This document shows positions 54,364-63,780 of a stretch of 64,000 nucleotides of DNA, in pieces. Source of the stretch: Bicyclus anynana (Eukaryota; Arthropoda; Insecta; Lepidoptera; Nymphalidae); the NCBI RefSeq assembly GCF_947172395.1, contig NC_069094.1, positions 7,182,292 to 7,246,291 of the forward strand, read 5' to 3'. A model generated the notes under the pieces. It searched no databases and was not told where the DNA came from. It was given only the letters and a program-made list of their open reading frames with translations. Numbering within the stretch: the stretch's first letter is position 1; each line of letters starts with the position of its first letter. The position numbers were made by a program, and so were the translations under genes.

Positions 54364-54569
54364 ATAATCTTAAAAAAGAACATTGATTACTTGAAGAATG
54401 CTCTGTAGAGCTAATCTAAATAAGATGAATTATATGTCATCATGTCATTGTGATCTCTTTATACTCGGTTTTTATAATCATTTCTGTGAAAATACATACC
54501 TATAGTGTTATCATCCCAAGTATATTAAGTGTTATAAACTGCATTTGTTTGTGTATTTAAATTTTATAG

Positions 54570-54593
54570 CATTCATGTTACAGCATCTTTATT
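54570..54593 (+). other. Leader part of the plus-strand exon
   Basis: It follows an AAATTTTATAG acceptor-like site (AG at 54568-54569); a second AG (GTTACAG) lies 14 bases later. The frame of the next ORF is open back to this TAG, so an internal exon is also possible. Confidence 0.3.
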
Positions 54594-54674
54594 ATGAGAC
54601 CTAATAACAAGATAATAGAGGTCCCAGGCAAACAAAAATTTAAATTAGCATTAAAAGAGCCTCGAAGGATCCAG
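54594..54674 (+). CDS. Putative first coding exon, plus strand
   Basis: ATG at 54594 opens exactly 27 codons that end at a consensus CAG|GTAAGT donor (54675) in phase 0. The peptide starts MRPNNKIIEV, passes PGKQKFKLAL and ends KEPRRIQ. Its lysine-rich composition differs from the chance ORFs around it. I do not recognise it. No convincing next exon is seen to the right; a strong acceptor at about 60530 leads into a 22-codon open stretch ending in a stop, which would be in phase but is unproven. The exon lies outside the repeats. The donor and frame are seen; gene status is inferred. Confidence 0.45.
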
Positions 54675-54983
54675 GTAAGTAAAGATACTTCGTAATTAGG
54701 ATAATAATATTATAGGATAGACACAAAATTTTATGAATCCCTTGAGCTCATCGTATTTAACTTTGGAAGCGCTTAATGAGAATAAAATAGAAAACGTTCC
54801 ATAAAATCACACAAACACATTTCCGATCCATGGTCCATATCTTTTTCATAATAAATCTTAATTACCTAAGGTAAAAGATTTTTCAGAAAAGGCACTCAGT
54901 TTGTGTTGTATTTTCATAAATTTCATAACAGTTGTATTATCTATTCACAGAAAGTAAGTTTTTACACAGTCAATCGGTTTCGA
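54675..54983. other. Putative intron start, no other feature
   Basis: Begins GTAAGTAAAG. Nothing else supported. Confidence 0.3.
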
Positions 54984-55057
54984 AATTTCAAAATGTTCAA
55001 GCTTTAGAGTATAAGCCTTACATGGCTCACACTCTAAAGCTTGAACATTTTGAAATT
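54984..55057. repeat. Perfect 27-bp inverted repeat
   Basis: AATTTCAAAATGTTCAAGCT (54984 on) through TTAGAGT to 55010 is exactly mirrored at 55031-55057 with a 20-base loop. Mismatch-free arms argue for a recent duplication more than for a microRNA precursor. Confidence 0.85.
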
Positions 55058-55369
55058 ATATCATCAGTGTATGATTAATGAATCGTTATGATGAGGGACT
55101 TTTATAACGAATAATAACCACATTATAAAGCATATTTACTCCTTTACGATATGATCATTTCAAAGGATTTAGAGGATATCAATTTACGAGAGCCATCATG
55201 ACAATGCATAATTCTGTAATGAATGAACTTAAAATAGAATCTCAAGAATATAATAAAGTTATAAAAACAAACCGGTATCATATGTTGGACTTTGTGGCTT
55301 TATCACGTTTCGGAAAAAAAACTTATGCAAATCATAATGACATTTGGTTATATATAGAGATCAACTAGA

Positions 55370-55510
55370 AAGAAAGAATACAATAGAAAGGTAAGTTATC
55401 CTAATAACCATACAAATCATGCCCACGTGGAATTGTGGCATGAATATTGGCTGCATTTCCGCACTGTTGGTAAAAATGAGCCACCCCTTCTGTCATCAGT
55501 CGGGGCAATT
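55370..55510 (-). repeat. Non-coding piece of the 53870 repeat
   Basis: AAGAATACAATAGAAAGGTA, TTATCCTAATAACCATACAA, ATTGGCTGCATTTCCGCACT and GTAAAAATGAGCCACC match 53866-54010 in order. Confidence 0.6.
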
Positions 55511-56481
55511 ATGTAAGTAGGTATATTATAAACTTGGAATTATTGAGTGTTTCTATATATATCTTGTTATATTTGCTATATATATTTTTTTTACCCGACT
55601 GCAAGAAGGATTATGTAATTGTCCCCTCCAACTAATCGGAAAGGTCGGTGATAAAAGTTTGTACGACAATAGTCCAGCGGGCTTATATCAAACCTACGAC
55701 CCCTAGTCTATAGGAGCTATTGAGACTTTATAATACATAAAATTTATATTCCTGAAAAAAACTCACTTAGTTAAAAAACTAAACATGGAAGAACATCAAT
55801 TGCTCTTGAAAATTACCTTGTCACCATTTATGTGCGTAAACCATAAAAACTTAATAGTTTATTTATTATAATAACCTTCATAATGTGGAGATATTATGAA
55901 GAATAGAAATTAAAATAAGGATTATTGACTCATTTGCACATATTAAAATACTAACAACTTTTGCAAAAAAGAATAAGTTTGACAACGATATATAAATCAC
56001 TTGCCGCTATAGAAAATATACTCATTCGAATTAATAAGCCTTAAAATGAAGTATTCGAAATCAAATATATAATAAGTAGACAGGAAGTATATTACTAGCA
56101 ATTGACTATTCCTGTACAAAACAAAGTAGCCAGGCAAGTCTTTCCTATTACTCGTACTAACTGAACTTTATAAATACATTTATAAATCACAAGATATATT
56201 TTAAGACAGTGAATCACAGAACATCAACACTCATACACACAGAGACAAATTAGACGACGCATTCAAAGTTCAAATTAACTTCACAAAACTATTGTCGTAC
56301 AAAGGACTTTGAGTTTAGCGAACTCGTAATGAGTGAGTGAACATCTAAAATTAAAAGAGCCGTATTATCACTATAAAATTTCACGTAATAATTAAAGAGT
56401 CAACCATAATATACCAAAATACAATACAAGTACGCTAGATATTGATAGCCTGAAGACAAAGTCTTTAAGGTACTGTTTTAA
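55511..56481. other. AT-rich stretch
   Basis: TTTACCCGACTGCAAGAAGG near 55591 looks like the start of a dispersed repeat. No gene supported. Confidence 0.3.
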
Positions 56482-56884
56482 ACATGCTCTAAAATAGCAT
56501 GCTTAAAAAGTGCTAAGTATGCTCCATACGCGCATGCTTATCATCAGTTTTCATTTGCTAGCAATAAGCATGCTATTTTTAAGTATACTCCTGAATAAGC
56601 ATGCTTAAAGCAAACATTCCAATTACACATGCTAATTTGTATCTATCACTCTCTGTCTATAATATCGTGTTAGAAAGGGAGAGATGAAGGTGAAGAGAAT
56701 ACAGAATAGCAATGCTGATCAACTAATATACTCAATAAGCAAACCTATTCAGACGCGCAGCAAATAGCATGCTCATAAATCGCACGAATGTTGATTCGTG
56801 AGCAAGCTCGAAATAAGCATGCTCGTTATTAGCAATGTTGCTTTACACATGCTAATAAATAGCAGTGCTCAATAGTTGCATGCT
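56482..56884. promoter_or_regulatory. Cluster of AGCATGCT palindromes
   Basis: The 8-base palindrome AGCATGCT occurs exactly at 56496, 56567, 56598, 56766 and 56816. Close forms are ACATGCT (56482, 56627, 56847), CGCATGCT (56531) and GCATGCT (56878). Spaced forms are AGCA-A-TGCT (56708), AGCA-G-TGCT (about 56860) and AGCA-ATGT-TGCT (about 56831). The sites sit in otherwise different sequence, so this is not a simple tandem repeat. It could be a homotypic binding-site cluster or a decayed palindrome-rich repeat. Motif positions are seen; function is unknown. Confidence 0.5.
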
Positions 56885-57610
56885 TTTGTGCTTGAAATGA
56901 GGATGTGTAACAGTAGCTTTAGTGAGTGTGTCCTATAAGTAAACAGTTGCCTGCAAACGCATTGTCGTTGGTTACTGGCGGTTAATGATACAGTAATGAT
57001 ATGGAAATAGAGAAAAACCTTAATACTCTTTCAGTACAGTAGTATCATAAGTGATGAAAATCGTTGGTAAGAAATACCTAACTTGAAAAGTGTTTTGTAA
57101 TGATGGTTAAGACAAAGAGTACGAAACTGAAAGGAATATGCCTTTTGTTCAACAAACATTACACATTTTGCAAACTAAGCATTTTATGATAATAATGTAC
57201 TCAAAACGTAATTTTAAAATACTCGGAATGCTCAGAATGAAGTCATCAGTTTTTGGTCTGTTGACAAAAGACTGAGAGTCGACATTGTCAGGATTTGTTG
57301 TTTGAAGATTATGTTCTGTGTGTTTTGCTAGAGTTCAATTTTATATGGAAAAGAAGCAAAAAACTATAAATAAAATATAATAATTTTTACTCAAACAGTT
57401 GCCCATCGCCGCAAAGGAATTTTAAAATTAAAATAATTTAAGATATACAAAATTTGTATTTAAATTTTATGTATCTCTTAAGTCAGCGTAATGTAAGCAG
57501 CCGAGAACTTGATTAAAGAACATTGACCTTTCTTTACTTTCATATTGAAATCGCACATATTATGCATACCAATATCACAAGAATATCTACTTTAAAAAAA
57601 ATGCGATACT
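56885..57610. other. Unassigned non-coding stretch
   Basis: Nothing supported. Confidence 0.25.
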
Positions 57611-57650
57611 AAACTTAAGCTAACTTATTATCCTAATAACTATATAAATG
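57611..57650 (-). repeat. Short copy of the 53870 repeat
   Basis: AACTTAAGCTAACTTATTAT, CCTAATAACTATATAAATG. Third occurrence of this block. Confidence 0.5.
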
Positions 57651-57940
57651 TCGCATGTTAAATAGAAAGTCACGTTATTTGTAAGTAGGGTAGAACTGAA
57701 AAGATACAATAGCAGGTGTAATTTTTAAAATTGTCTATTATTCCGGCTAATCTCTGAAACGTCTGGACCGATTTTGACGGGACTTTAGACTTCGACTTTA
57801 CTTTACTCAGTCGAGGTTACTACACAATTGATAAGATCCTTTATGGTAAAGATGCTTGGAGGCCATTGGATCAGCTTCTACCTTCACACAGGAAGTAAAA
57901 TTAAATAAAAGAAGTTTGAATGATGTTAACAATTGCAAAG

Positions 57941-58085
57941 TGTTCCGGTACGATGTCGTGTAGAAACCAAAAGGGGTGTGGATTTCCATCCTCCTCCTAA
58001 CAAGTTAGCCCGCTTTCATCTTAGATTGCATCATCACTTATCAGGTGAGATTGTAGTCAAGGGCTAACATGTAAAGAGGAAAAAA
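57941..58085 (+). mobile_element. tRNA-derived SINE, 3' half
   Basis: TGTTCCGGTACGATGTCGTG, GGGTGTGGATTTCCATCCTC, TAACAAGTTAGCCCGCTTTC and TCAGGTGAGATTGTAGTCAA. Truncated at the 5' side; a 60-aa minus ORF across it is fortuitous. Confidence 0.75.
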
Positions 58086-58129
58086 GAAACGTGAAAGTGG
58101 CTTTGTTCTAATCTAATAATAGAAAGATT

Positions 58130-58760
58130 TTTTTTTATAAAGCAATCATGCCTGATGGTGTGCAATGATGAGATCTAAGATGAAACGCGCTTGCCTAGAA
58201 GATGCCTTTTCACTCTTGCCTTGAAGGCTCAGACCAATTATAGAAGGACCTGTATCGCACTCATAGTCACGAACAAAATTGTCTGTCATTTTCTGGAGAA
58301 AACGAGCTTATATTTGGTATATATCTTATACTAAACTAGCAGTTTTTGGCCGTTTTTTAAACAATCAATTATTACACAAAAAGGTATTTTTACGAAGCTC
58401 TTTAACCGGTGAACACGATTACAAATATTTAACATCGATTCTATAGAGACAGTTTTTATAATCGCATTAGATCGTTGATCATATACTTTGACAGAAAAGT
58501 AACGTCTAGCGAGGCAGGTCCTATACAATAATTGGTCTGAGCTTGAAGGTGCACAAATTATATTTGTCAGGAAACACAGACGCCGGAAGGACATTCCACG
58601 TTTTAGCAGTTCTAATTAGAAACGTGACGCAAAACGTGCGGGTTGACTAAACGTTGACAACAAAGGGATGCCATAGAATGGGGATGGAGAAACAAAATTA
58701 TAAAGTTCATAAAGTTCCTGTGCGTACTCACCGAAGATTAGATAATAATAATACAGAGCT
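58130..58760 (+). repeat. Repeat family C, longest copy
   Basis: AGCAATCATGCCTGATGGTG, AACGCGCTTGCCTAGAAGAT, CACTCTTGCCTTGAAGGCTC, AAACACAGACGCCGGAAGGA and ATTAGAAACGTGACGCAAAA follow the family order. A LINE origin is possible. The 87-aa minus ORF (58331-58594) is not supported as a gene. Confidence 0.5.
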
Positions 58761-58968
58761 ATATCAGGAGGTACTTATTCATCGACTTTTATTGGTGTTG
58801 ACAAGAACTATTTTTTGTTTTTAGATGAGGATAAATAAAATAAACATTGTTCTAGCTTACAATGAAATTCTTAGCAGGACGATGAATTAGGTAAGTCCCC
58901 TTCAAAGAAACACGTGACAGGTATTATAAAGAAACAAGAGTTTTTTGTAATAACGTACCTACTCGTAT

Positions 58969-59260
58969 CATCATCATTAGCAACACTTATTCGGCTCATT
59001 GTTGAGCAAGAGTCTCCTCTCAGAATGAGAGGTTCTAGTCCACCACACTAGCCCAATGCGGATTGGCAGACTTAACACACGTAGAGAATGAAGAAAATTC
59101 TCAGTTATGCAGGTTTCCTCACGATGTTTTTCCTTCACCGTATGTGAAACGTGATGTTGATTTCTTAAAATGTACATAACTGAAAAGTTGGAGGTGCATA
59201 CCCGGACCGGATTTGAACCTTCACCGTCCGAATTGAAGGCAGAGGTCATATCAACTGTAC
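58969..59260 (-). mobile_element. Metulj-like SINE
   Basis: Minus strand: AGTTGATATGACCTCTGCCT (box A side decayed), GGTTCAAATCCGGTCCGGGT (box B-like), CGTGAGGAAACCTGCATAAC, CCAATCCGCATTGGGCTAGT and CTCAACAATGAGCCGAATAA, with a TGATGATGA tail. Confidence 0.8.
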
Positions 59261-59714
59261 ATTTGCTCTCTAACTAATATTAAGAAGACGAAAGTGAGTT
59301 GGTATGTTTGGTTGTAAGGCTTTTATGCTTAAACCACAAAACCGATTATGAATATTCTCTTACCTATGATAAGCTACACTATTATACGGGAAAAGGGCTC
59401 ACTTACTACTACACACTACTATATTACAAGCTTTAAGATTTAGGTAGTACACGTATAAAATAAGATTTCCACTATATAATTTACTTAATAAATTACATCA
59501 CACCAGTTTTTCCATTAATTTGAAGGCGTAAAATATTTTATCACACAATATAAAGCGTGACTAGAATATATTATAGTCAATGGCTAATTTCAGTCACGTC
59601 ATATTATTGAGGAAAAGTCGTGATTTACTGCTTTGAAATTCATGTCTTTCAAGTTGAGTGGTTTATAGTTTATTAGGCTTTGTTTGTTAAACTACTTCTG
59701 TCTATATTTAATAA
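59261..59714. other. AT-rich stretch
   Basis: 59280-59420 has weak similarity to the Helitron-like core (ACCACAAAACCGATTATG, GATAAGCTACACTATTATAC). The rest is unassigned. Confidence 0.3.
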
Positions 59715-59893
59715 CTAGCTAACGCCGCGCGGTTTAACCCGCGTGGTTCCCGTTCCCGTAGGAATACGGGGATAATATATAGCCTATAGCCTTCCTCGAT
59801 AAATGGGCTATCTAACACTGGAATAATTTTTCAAATCGGACCAGTAGTTCCTGAGATGAGCGCGTTTAACCAAACAAACTCTTCAGCTTTATA
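59715..59893 (-). mobile_element. Helitron-like element (Lep1 type)
   Basis: CTAGCTAACGCCGCGCGGTT at the left, GTTCCCGTTCCCGTAGGAAT, ATAGCCTATAGCCTTCCTCG, AAATCGGACCAGTAGTTCCT and AACTCTTCAGCTTTATAC. Very close to 16886-17081 in reverse. Confidence 0.7.
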
Positions 59894-59925
59894 CATTTAT
59901 ACAAATACAACTCATAGATACACTC

Positions 59926-60089
59926 CAGCAGGCTAATTCACTAACTTTGACTATATTACTTGACATATACGAAATTCTGATTCTATGTAACAAATGTCAT
60001 CCGTACTAACAACCTATCGTGGATATCATACAGTAGGTAGATGACATTTCTCGGTTTATTTGATGTTTATTTTAATGGGTTGTTAATAA
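59926..60089 (+). repeat. Low-copy repeat family Y, copy 3
   Basis: CAGCAGGCTAATTCACTAAC, TTGACATATACGAAATTCTG, ATTCTATGTAACAAATGTCA, GGATATCATACAGTAGGTAG, ATGACATTTCTCGG and TTTATTTTAATGGGTTGTTA. It has an AAATGTCAT/ATGACATTT dyad. No ORF. Confidence 0.65.
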
Positions 60090-60344
60090 GGATGTCACAA
60101 GTTTAATTTTGATTAACCGACAGTTCATCACTAAATTAACTGCTATTGAAGCCACTGTCTTCTTCGTGGAAGATGAAGATGTAACACTAACAAGCTCTTA
60201 ATTATAAGTAGCCAAATTACAAGTAGTTATCAAAAGTCCATCAACGACAACATACATAATATACATACATCTTGTACATTATTCAGTGAAAACTAAACCT
60301 GTAACTAAAAACAACCACAAGTTGTATTTAAAAAAAAAAAATTA

Positions 60345-60395
60345 CCGACGATTTGAGAAACCTCCTCCTTTATTTTGAAGTCGGTTAAAAATGAA
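60345..60395 (-). mobile_element. End fragment of the ACCGACTTCAA family
   Basis: AACCTCCTCCTTTATTTTGA, AGTCGGTTAAAA is the reverse complement of the left end at 19621. Confidence 0.55.
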
Positions 60396-60549
60396 AAATA
60401 ATTAATTAATTTTTCAAAACACAAAACATTAACTTACTCAAGTAATTTCATGGCAATGTGGGTTGTTTATGTACCTGTAACAATTAAATCAAGGTTTATT
60501 TTCTACAACTAGATTTTTTTTTCCTTACAGAAACTTATTACAAAACATT

Positions 60550-60590
60550 ATTTCTTTGAATCGCATCTAATTGATACGATTCAAAGAAAT
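60550..60590. repeat. Perfect 14-bp-arm hairpin
   Basis: ATTTCTTTGAATCG (60550-60563) mirrored by CGATTCAAAGAAAT (60577-60590) with a 13-base loop. Confidence 0.85.
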
Positions 60591-60645
60591 AAGAATTGAA
60601 AAATGCTGTAACTAAGGAAGAGAAAGAAGGTTAGTAACTATTATT

Positions 60646-60752
60646 CATCATCATCATCATATCAGCCGATGGACGTCCACTGCAGGACATAGGCCTTTTG
60701 TAGGGACTTCCAAACATCACGATACTGAGCCACCTGTATTGATAGACAGGTG
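60646..60752 (-). mobile_element. RTE-like LINE 3' fragment with 9-bp duplication
   Basis: CATCATCATCATCATATCAG, CCGATGGACGTCCACTGCAG, GGACATAGGCCTTTTGTAGG and CACGATACTGAGCCACCTG. ACTATTATT flanks it at 60637-60645 and 60753-60761. At the truncated 5' side, CACCTGT and ACAGGTG form a small hairpin of non-family sequence. Confidence 0.8.
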
Positions 60753-60761
60753 ACTATTATT

Positions 60762-63167
60762 ATTACTATATTTGAATATCTTCTCAAAACATTATTTTTA
60801 TTCCTACGAAACTGATGTGCCGGAGACTTGACGGCTCGTTGATTGTTACACCAGTAAAAAAAAAAATAAAATATGACCGAAATTTACTACTAAATAAATT
60901 TTTAAAACTAAACAGAAGTTACAAAGAAACACATATATAATAGTACGCCAAAGAAAGTGTGTGAGTGCAAAAGTTATTTCATACGAGTACAGTAATAAAA
61001 ATAAACAAAATAAATAATAATCAGACACAGACATAGAGGTTCTATATTTTTAAAACTTTTCGTTTAATAAAACCAATAACTACGACTTATAAATATTTAC
61101 CTCGCCAATTGTTGACAGAGTACAAAGTGTTTTAAAATATTAGTGAATATCTTCAAATGATCCTGTCAGGTTTTTACTTTGGACACAATATTTGCTTATC
61201 GTGTATTCGTCATCATTTTTAATGGAATTTAGCGAACTGCCGCCACTTTTTTCTTATTCTTCGTTGTTTGGTATTTATTTTTTTGTTATATACTCGTAGA
61301 TATAATGGTGTATCAGTATTTGTGATATTTGTGCCGTAAGAGTAAGAATTTAATTAGCATAGTATTATTAATAAATAGTTTAAGTTTTTTCAATTTGTGT
61401 TCTAAGCTACAAAGGTTTTTTTTTTGATTGTGATGTTATTGTCTTAAACTTAGAAAACAGGATTTTTAATATTATTTTGTATTTCATGAATCTTAATAAA
61501 TGGAATGAGATGATATTGTCTTAAAACAACCAAATCGCATACTACCATGATTTTTGGTACAGATATAAATTGAAATTATAACTTGAAAAGCCTTAATATT
61601 AAAGTCCAAGAATGTCATTTGTCCTCAGACAATTTTTATTGTGTACAGATTAATTACTTTGCTCTAATTCCTAACGGTTTCTTGGTAAATACGTAATAAG
61701 TACTCAATATGAAACCTTAAAAAACTGTAAACCTTCAATTGATATTTTTATGGTCATGTCACGCATTTAGTTGTTTTTTTTTAATTGCCATCCAAAGCTA
61801 TCCTTGAACTTTAGCCTTATCATATATTCACCCTTGAATGTAAGAATAATTGTGAATTCATAACGTGATTTTTAAAATTAGCACAATACAAATCATACAA
61901 AAACATTTCGTAAGAAAACGGAATTTGCATATTTAGCTTCGTAGTACCTTTATGTATATTATAAATCAAGCTGACTCTTACCAAAGACAAGCAAAATTAA
62001 TGTGATTTACGGTCAAATTATGAAACCGAATTCTTTATTCTCTTAATCATACCTAAATTACATCAAGTTTACAGAATTGTTCATATTACCTACAGAAGTT
62101 AAATTTAAAAATGTTTTAAAAGTAATATTTATGGTTCTACTTGTATCGTCTCTTAAATCTAAGCTAAAATTATCAGAGCAAATTTTCAATTTTAAAAACC
62201 TGCATAGTATACTGTCTAACATTTTAGTTGCAGCAAGAATTAAAAAGACATGCTTTTTTAAAATGCTATCAATCTTTTTTAAATTGTGTGTCCTTCATGA
62301 TGTGTTAAAGTATATTAAAACTTTAAAACCAACAACAATTTCTTTGCTAACCAATGCAAATAATATGTCTCTGTTTTGTGTGTATGATCATGCTAACTGA
62401 CCTATAAGTATATTTTATAATTAAGATTTTTATAATTAAGGGTAATAATTGCATTTTTAACCTTTAAAGATTAAAAAAAAAACGAAAATCTTTCAGGATA
62501 AACATTCTTGCATAACGTTTGTATTTTGCGACGCGCGTTTATTTAATTATTCTAATCACCATGTGTAATTAGATAATTGTTTTTGTAGTGTATGCGTAAT
62601 TAAGAGTTTATATATTATGTTTTATCCTCGCATCATACAAAATAGTATCATGCAAGTCTCTGCTGAAATAGCAACAGTGTCGATTAGGTTAAGGAGAGAC
62701 CTATTGATGCTTCATCCTTGAAGTAGCTATATTATTTCCGGATTCAACAGTTACGTGTGATACTATTATGCATATTGTAATGACAATTATGCTAATAAGT
62801 ACATCTTTGATAATATTGATGTGCTCTAAGCAGTGGAATGCATTATAGCTAACAACAACAAAGGCATGGAAAAGCAATATAAATGCTTTAGATATGTATT
62901 AGAAGTATAGTATAATAATGCAGATACTATATTACTATCGAAGATAAACTTACACGTGTTGATCTTTATCAATGTTTGACAGATAATAATCATTAGCAGT
63001 TAGTTTTAACTGGTTTTTAGCGGCATTACAAGAAGAAATAATAATGAAAACTATTTAATAATATTAAAAGGGGGAAGAACAGTGAGATATTATATCTTTA
63101 CCATACCACAGGTTTTTGATAGGGTATCAAGTATGTCAATACTTATAATAAATCTGTAGAGAAGTAC
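60762..63167. other. AT-rich non-coding stretch with one 107-codon ORF
   Basis: The plus ORF 62077-62400 gives a lysine- and leucine-rich product with no recognisable motif in very AT-rich DNA. Chance is likely. No repeats identified. Confidence 0.35.
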
Positions 63168-63486
63168 TTTTACTGATTGCATTTTTGATGTTATTTTGGA
63201 AGTATATGAAATATATTTCCAAAATAACATCAAAAATGCAATCAGTAAAATATTTGTCTGTCTGTATGTTCGCTATAGAAACAAAAACTACTCGACGGAT
63301 TTTACCGAAACTTGGCACAATTACTCTTCATACACCTGAGCAGGTTAAAGTATACTTTTCATCACGCTACGATCAATAAGAGCAGATCAGTGAAGGAAAA
63401 TGTTGGGAAAACGGGAGAAGTTACTCCATTTTTACAGCGATACTACTGTAAGGGCTTGATTAAAGAGGTCGAAGGGCGTCCGCTAG
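63168..63486 (+). mobile_element. Helitron-like element whose 5' end is duplicated in inverse
   Basis: The right end GAAGGGCGTCCGCTAG matches the Helitron-like terminus. At the left, 63168-63201 is exactly reverse-complemented at 63217-63250 (34 bp, 15-base loop). The body includes ACTACTCGACGGATTTTACC. Two ORFs over the hairpin on opposite strands are shadows. Confidence 0.65.
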
Positions 63487-63675
63487 TTTAACATAAACTA
63501 GTATTCATTAGGTCAGACATCAACACTAACTAGTTTCTTTCGGGCCAACTGTAAGCAAATATCTCTGCAGTCGCGGATAACAGCTAGTATTGAATATTGA
63601 AGCTACTAGGGTGATAGGTGGGCGAAATAAATGTTATTACACAAAATATTAAAGATTTACAATAAAATTATTACT
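63487..63675. other. Unassigned
   Basis: Nothing supported. Confidence 0.2.
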
Positions 63676-63780
63676 TTACTTGGGTTTCGCCAAGACTAAA
63701 TCATCATCATCATCTAAATACTGATAACCATCGTCACCAAAAGAGATGATATACGAGTAATTATCGTATTCGTAACTCAT
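63676..63780 (-). CDS. Small ORF, 34 aa, Tyr/Asp-rich
   Basis: ATG at 63780 to TAA at 63676. The peptide begins MSYEYDNYSY, continues IISFGDDGYQYL, has an acidic DDDDD run and ends LVLAKPK. The frame is closed by TGA six codons upstream of the ATG, and no AG acceptor fits there, so it would be a complete small ORF or a first exon read to its stop. Part of the Asp run is a (GAT)n stretch like LINE tails, but the tyrosine-rich part is not repeat-like. No polyadenylation signal is obvious nearby. I do not recognise it; it may be chance. Confidence 0.3.
   Translation of the reverse strand: MSYEYDNYSYIISFGDDGYQYLDDDDDLVLAKPK

Noticed and set aside
54984..55057. microRNA precursor
   Set aside because: Arms pair without any mismatch or bulge; real precursors usually have some. 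A snap-back duplication is simpler.
62077..62400. 107-aa ORF
   Set aside because: Low-complexity, Lys/Leu/Ile-rich product in very AT-rich DNA, with no motif, splice site or neighbour to support it.
63704..63716. LINE tail (ATG)n at the right edge
   Set aside because: Only a four-unit TCATCATCATCATC run with no LINE sequence beside it; it forms part of the Asp run of the small ORF.
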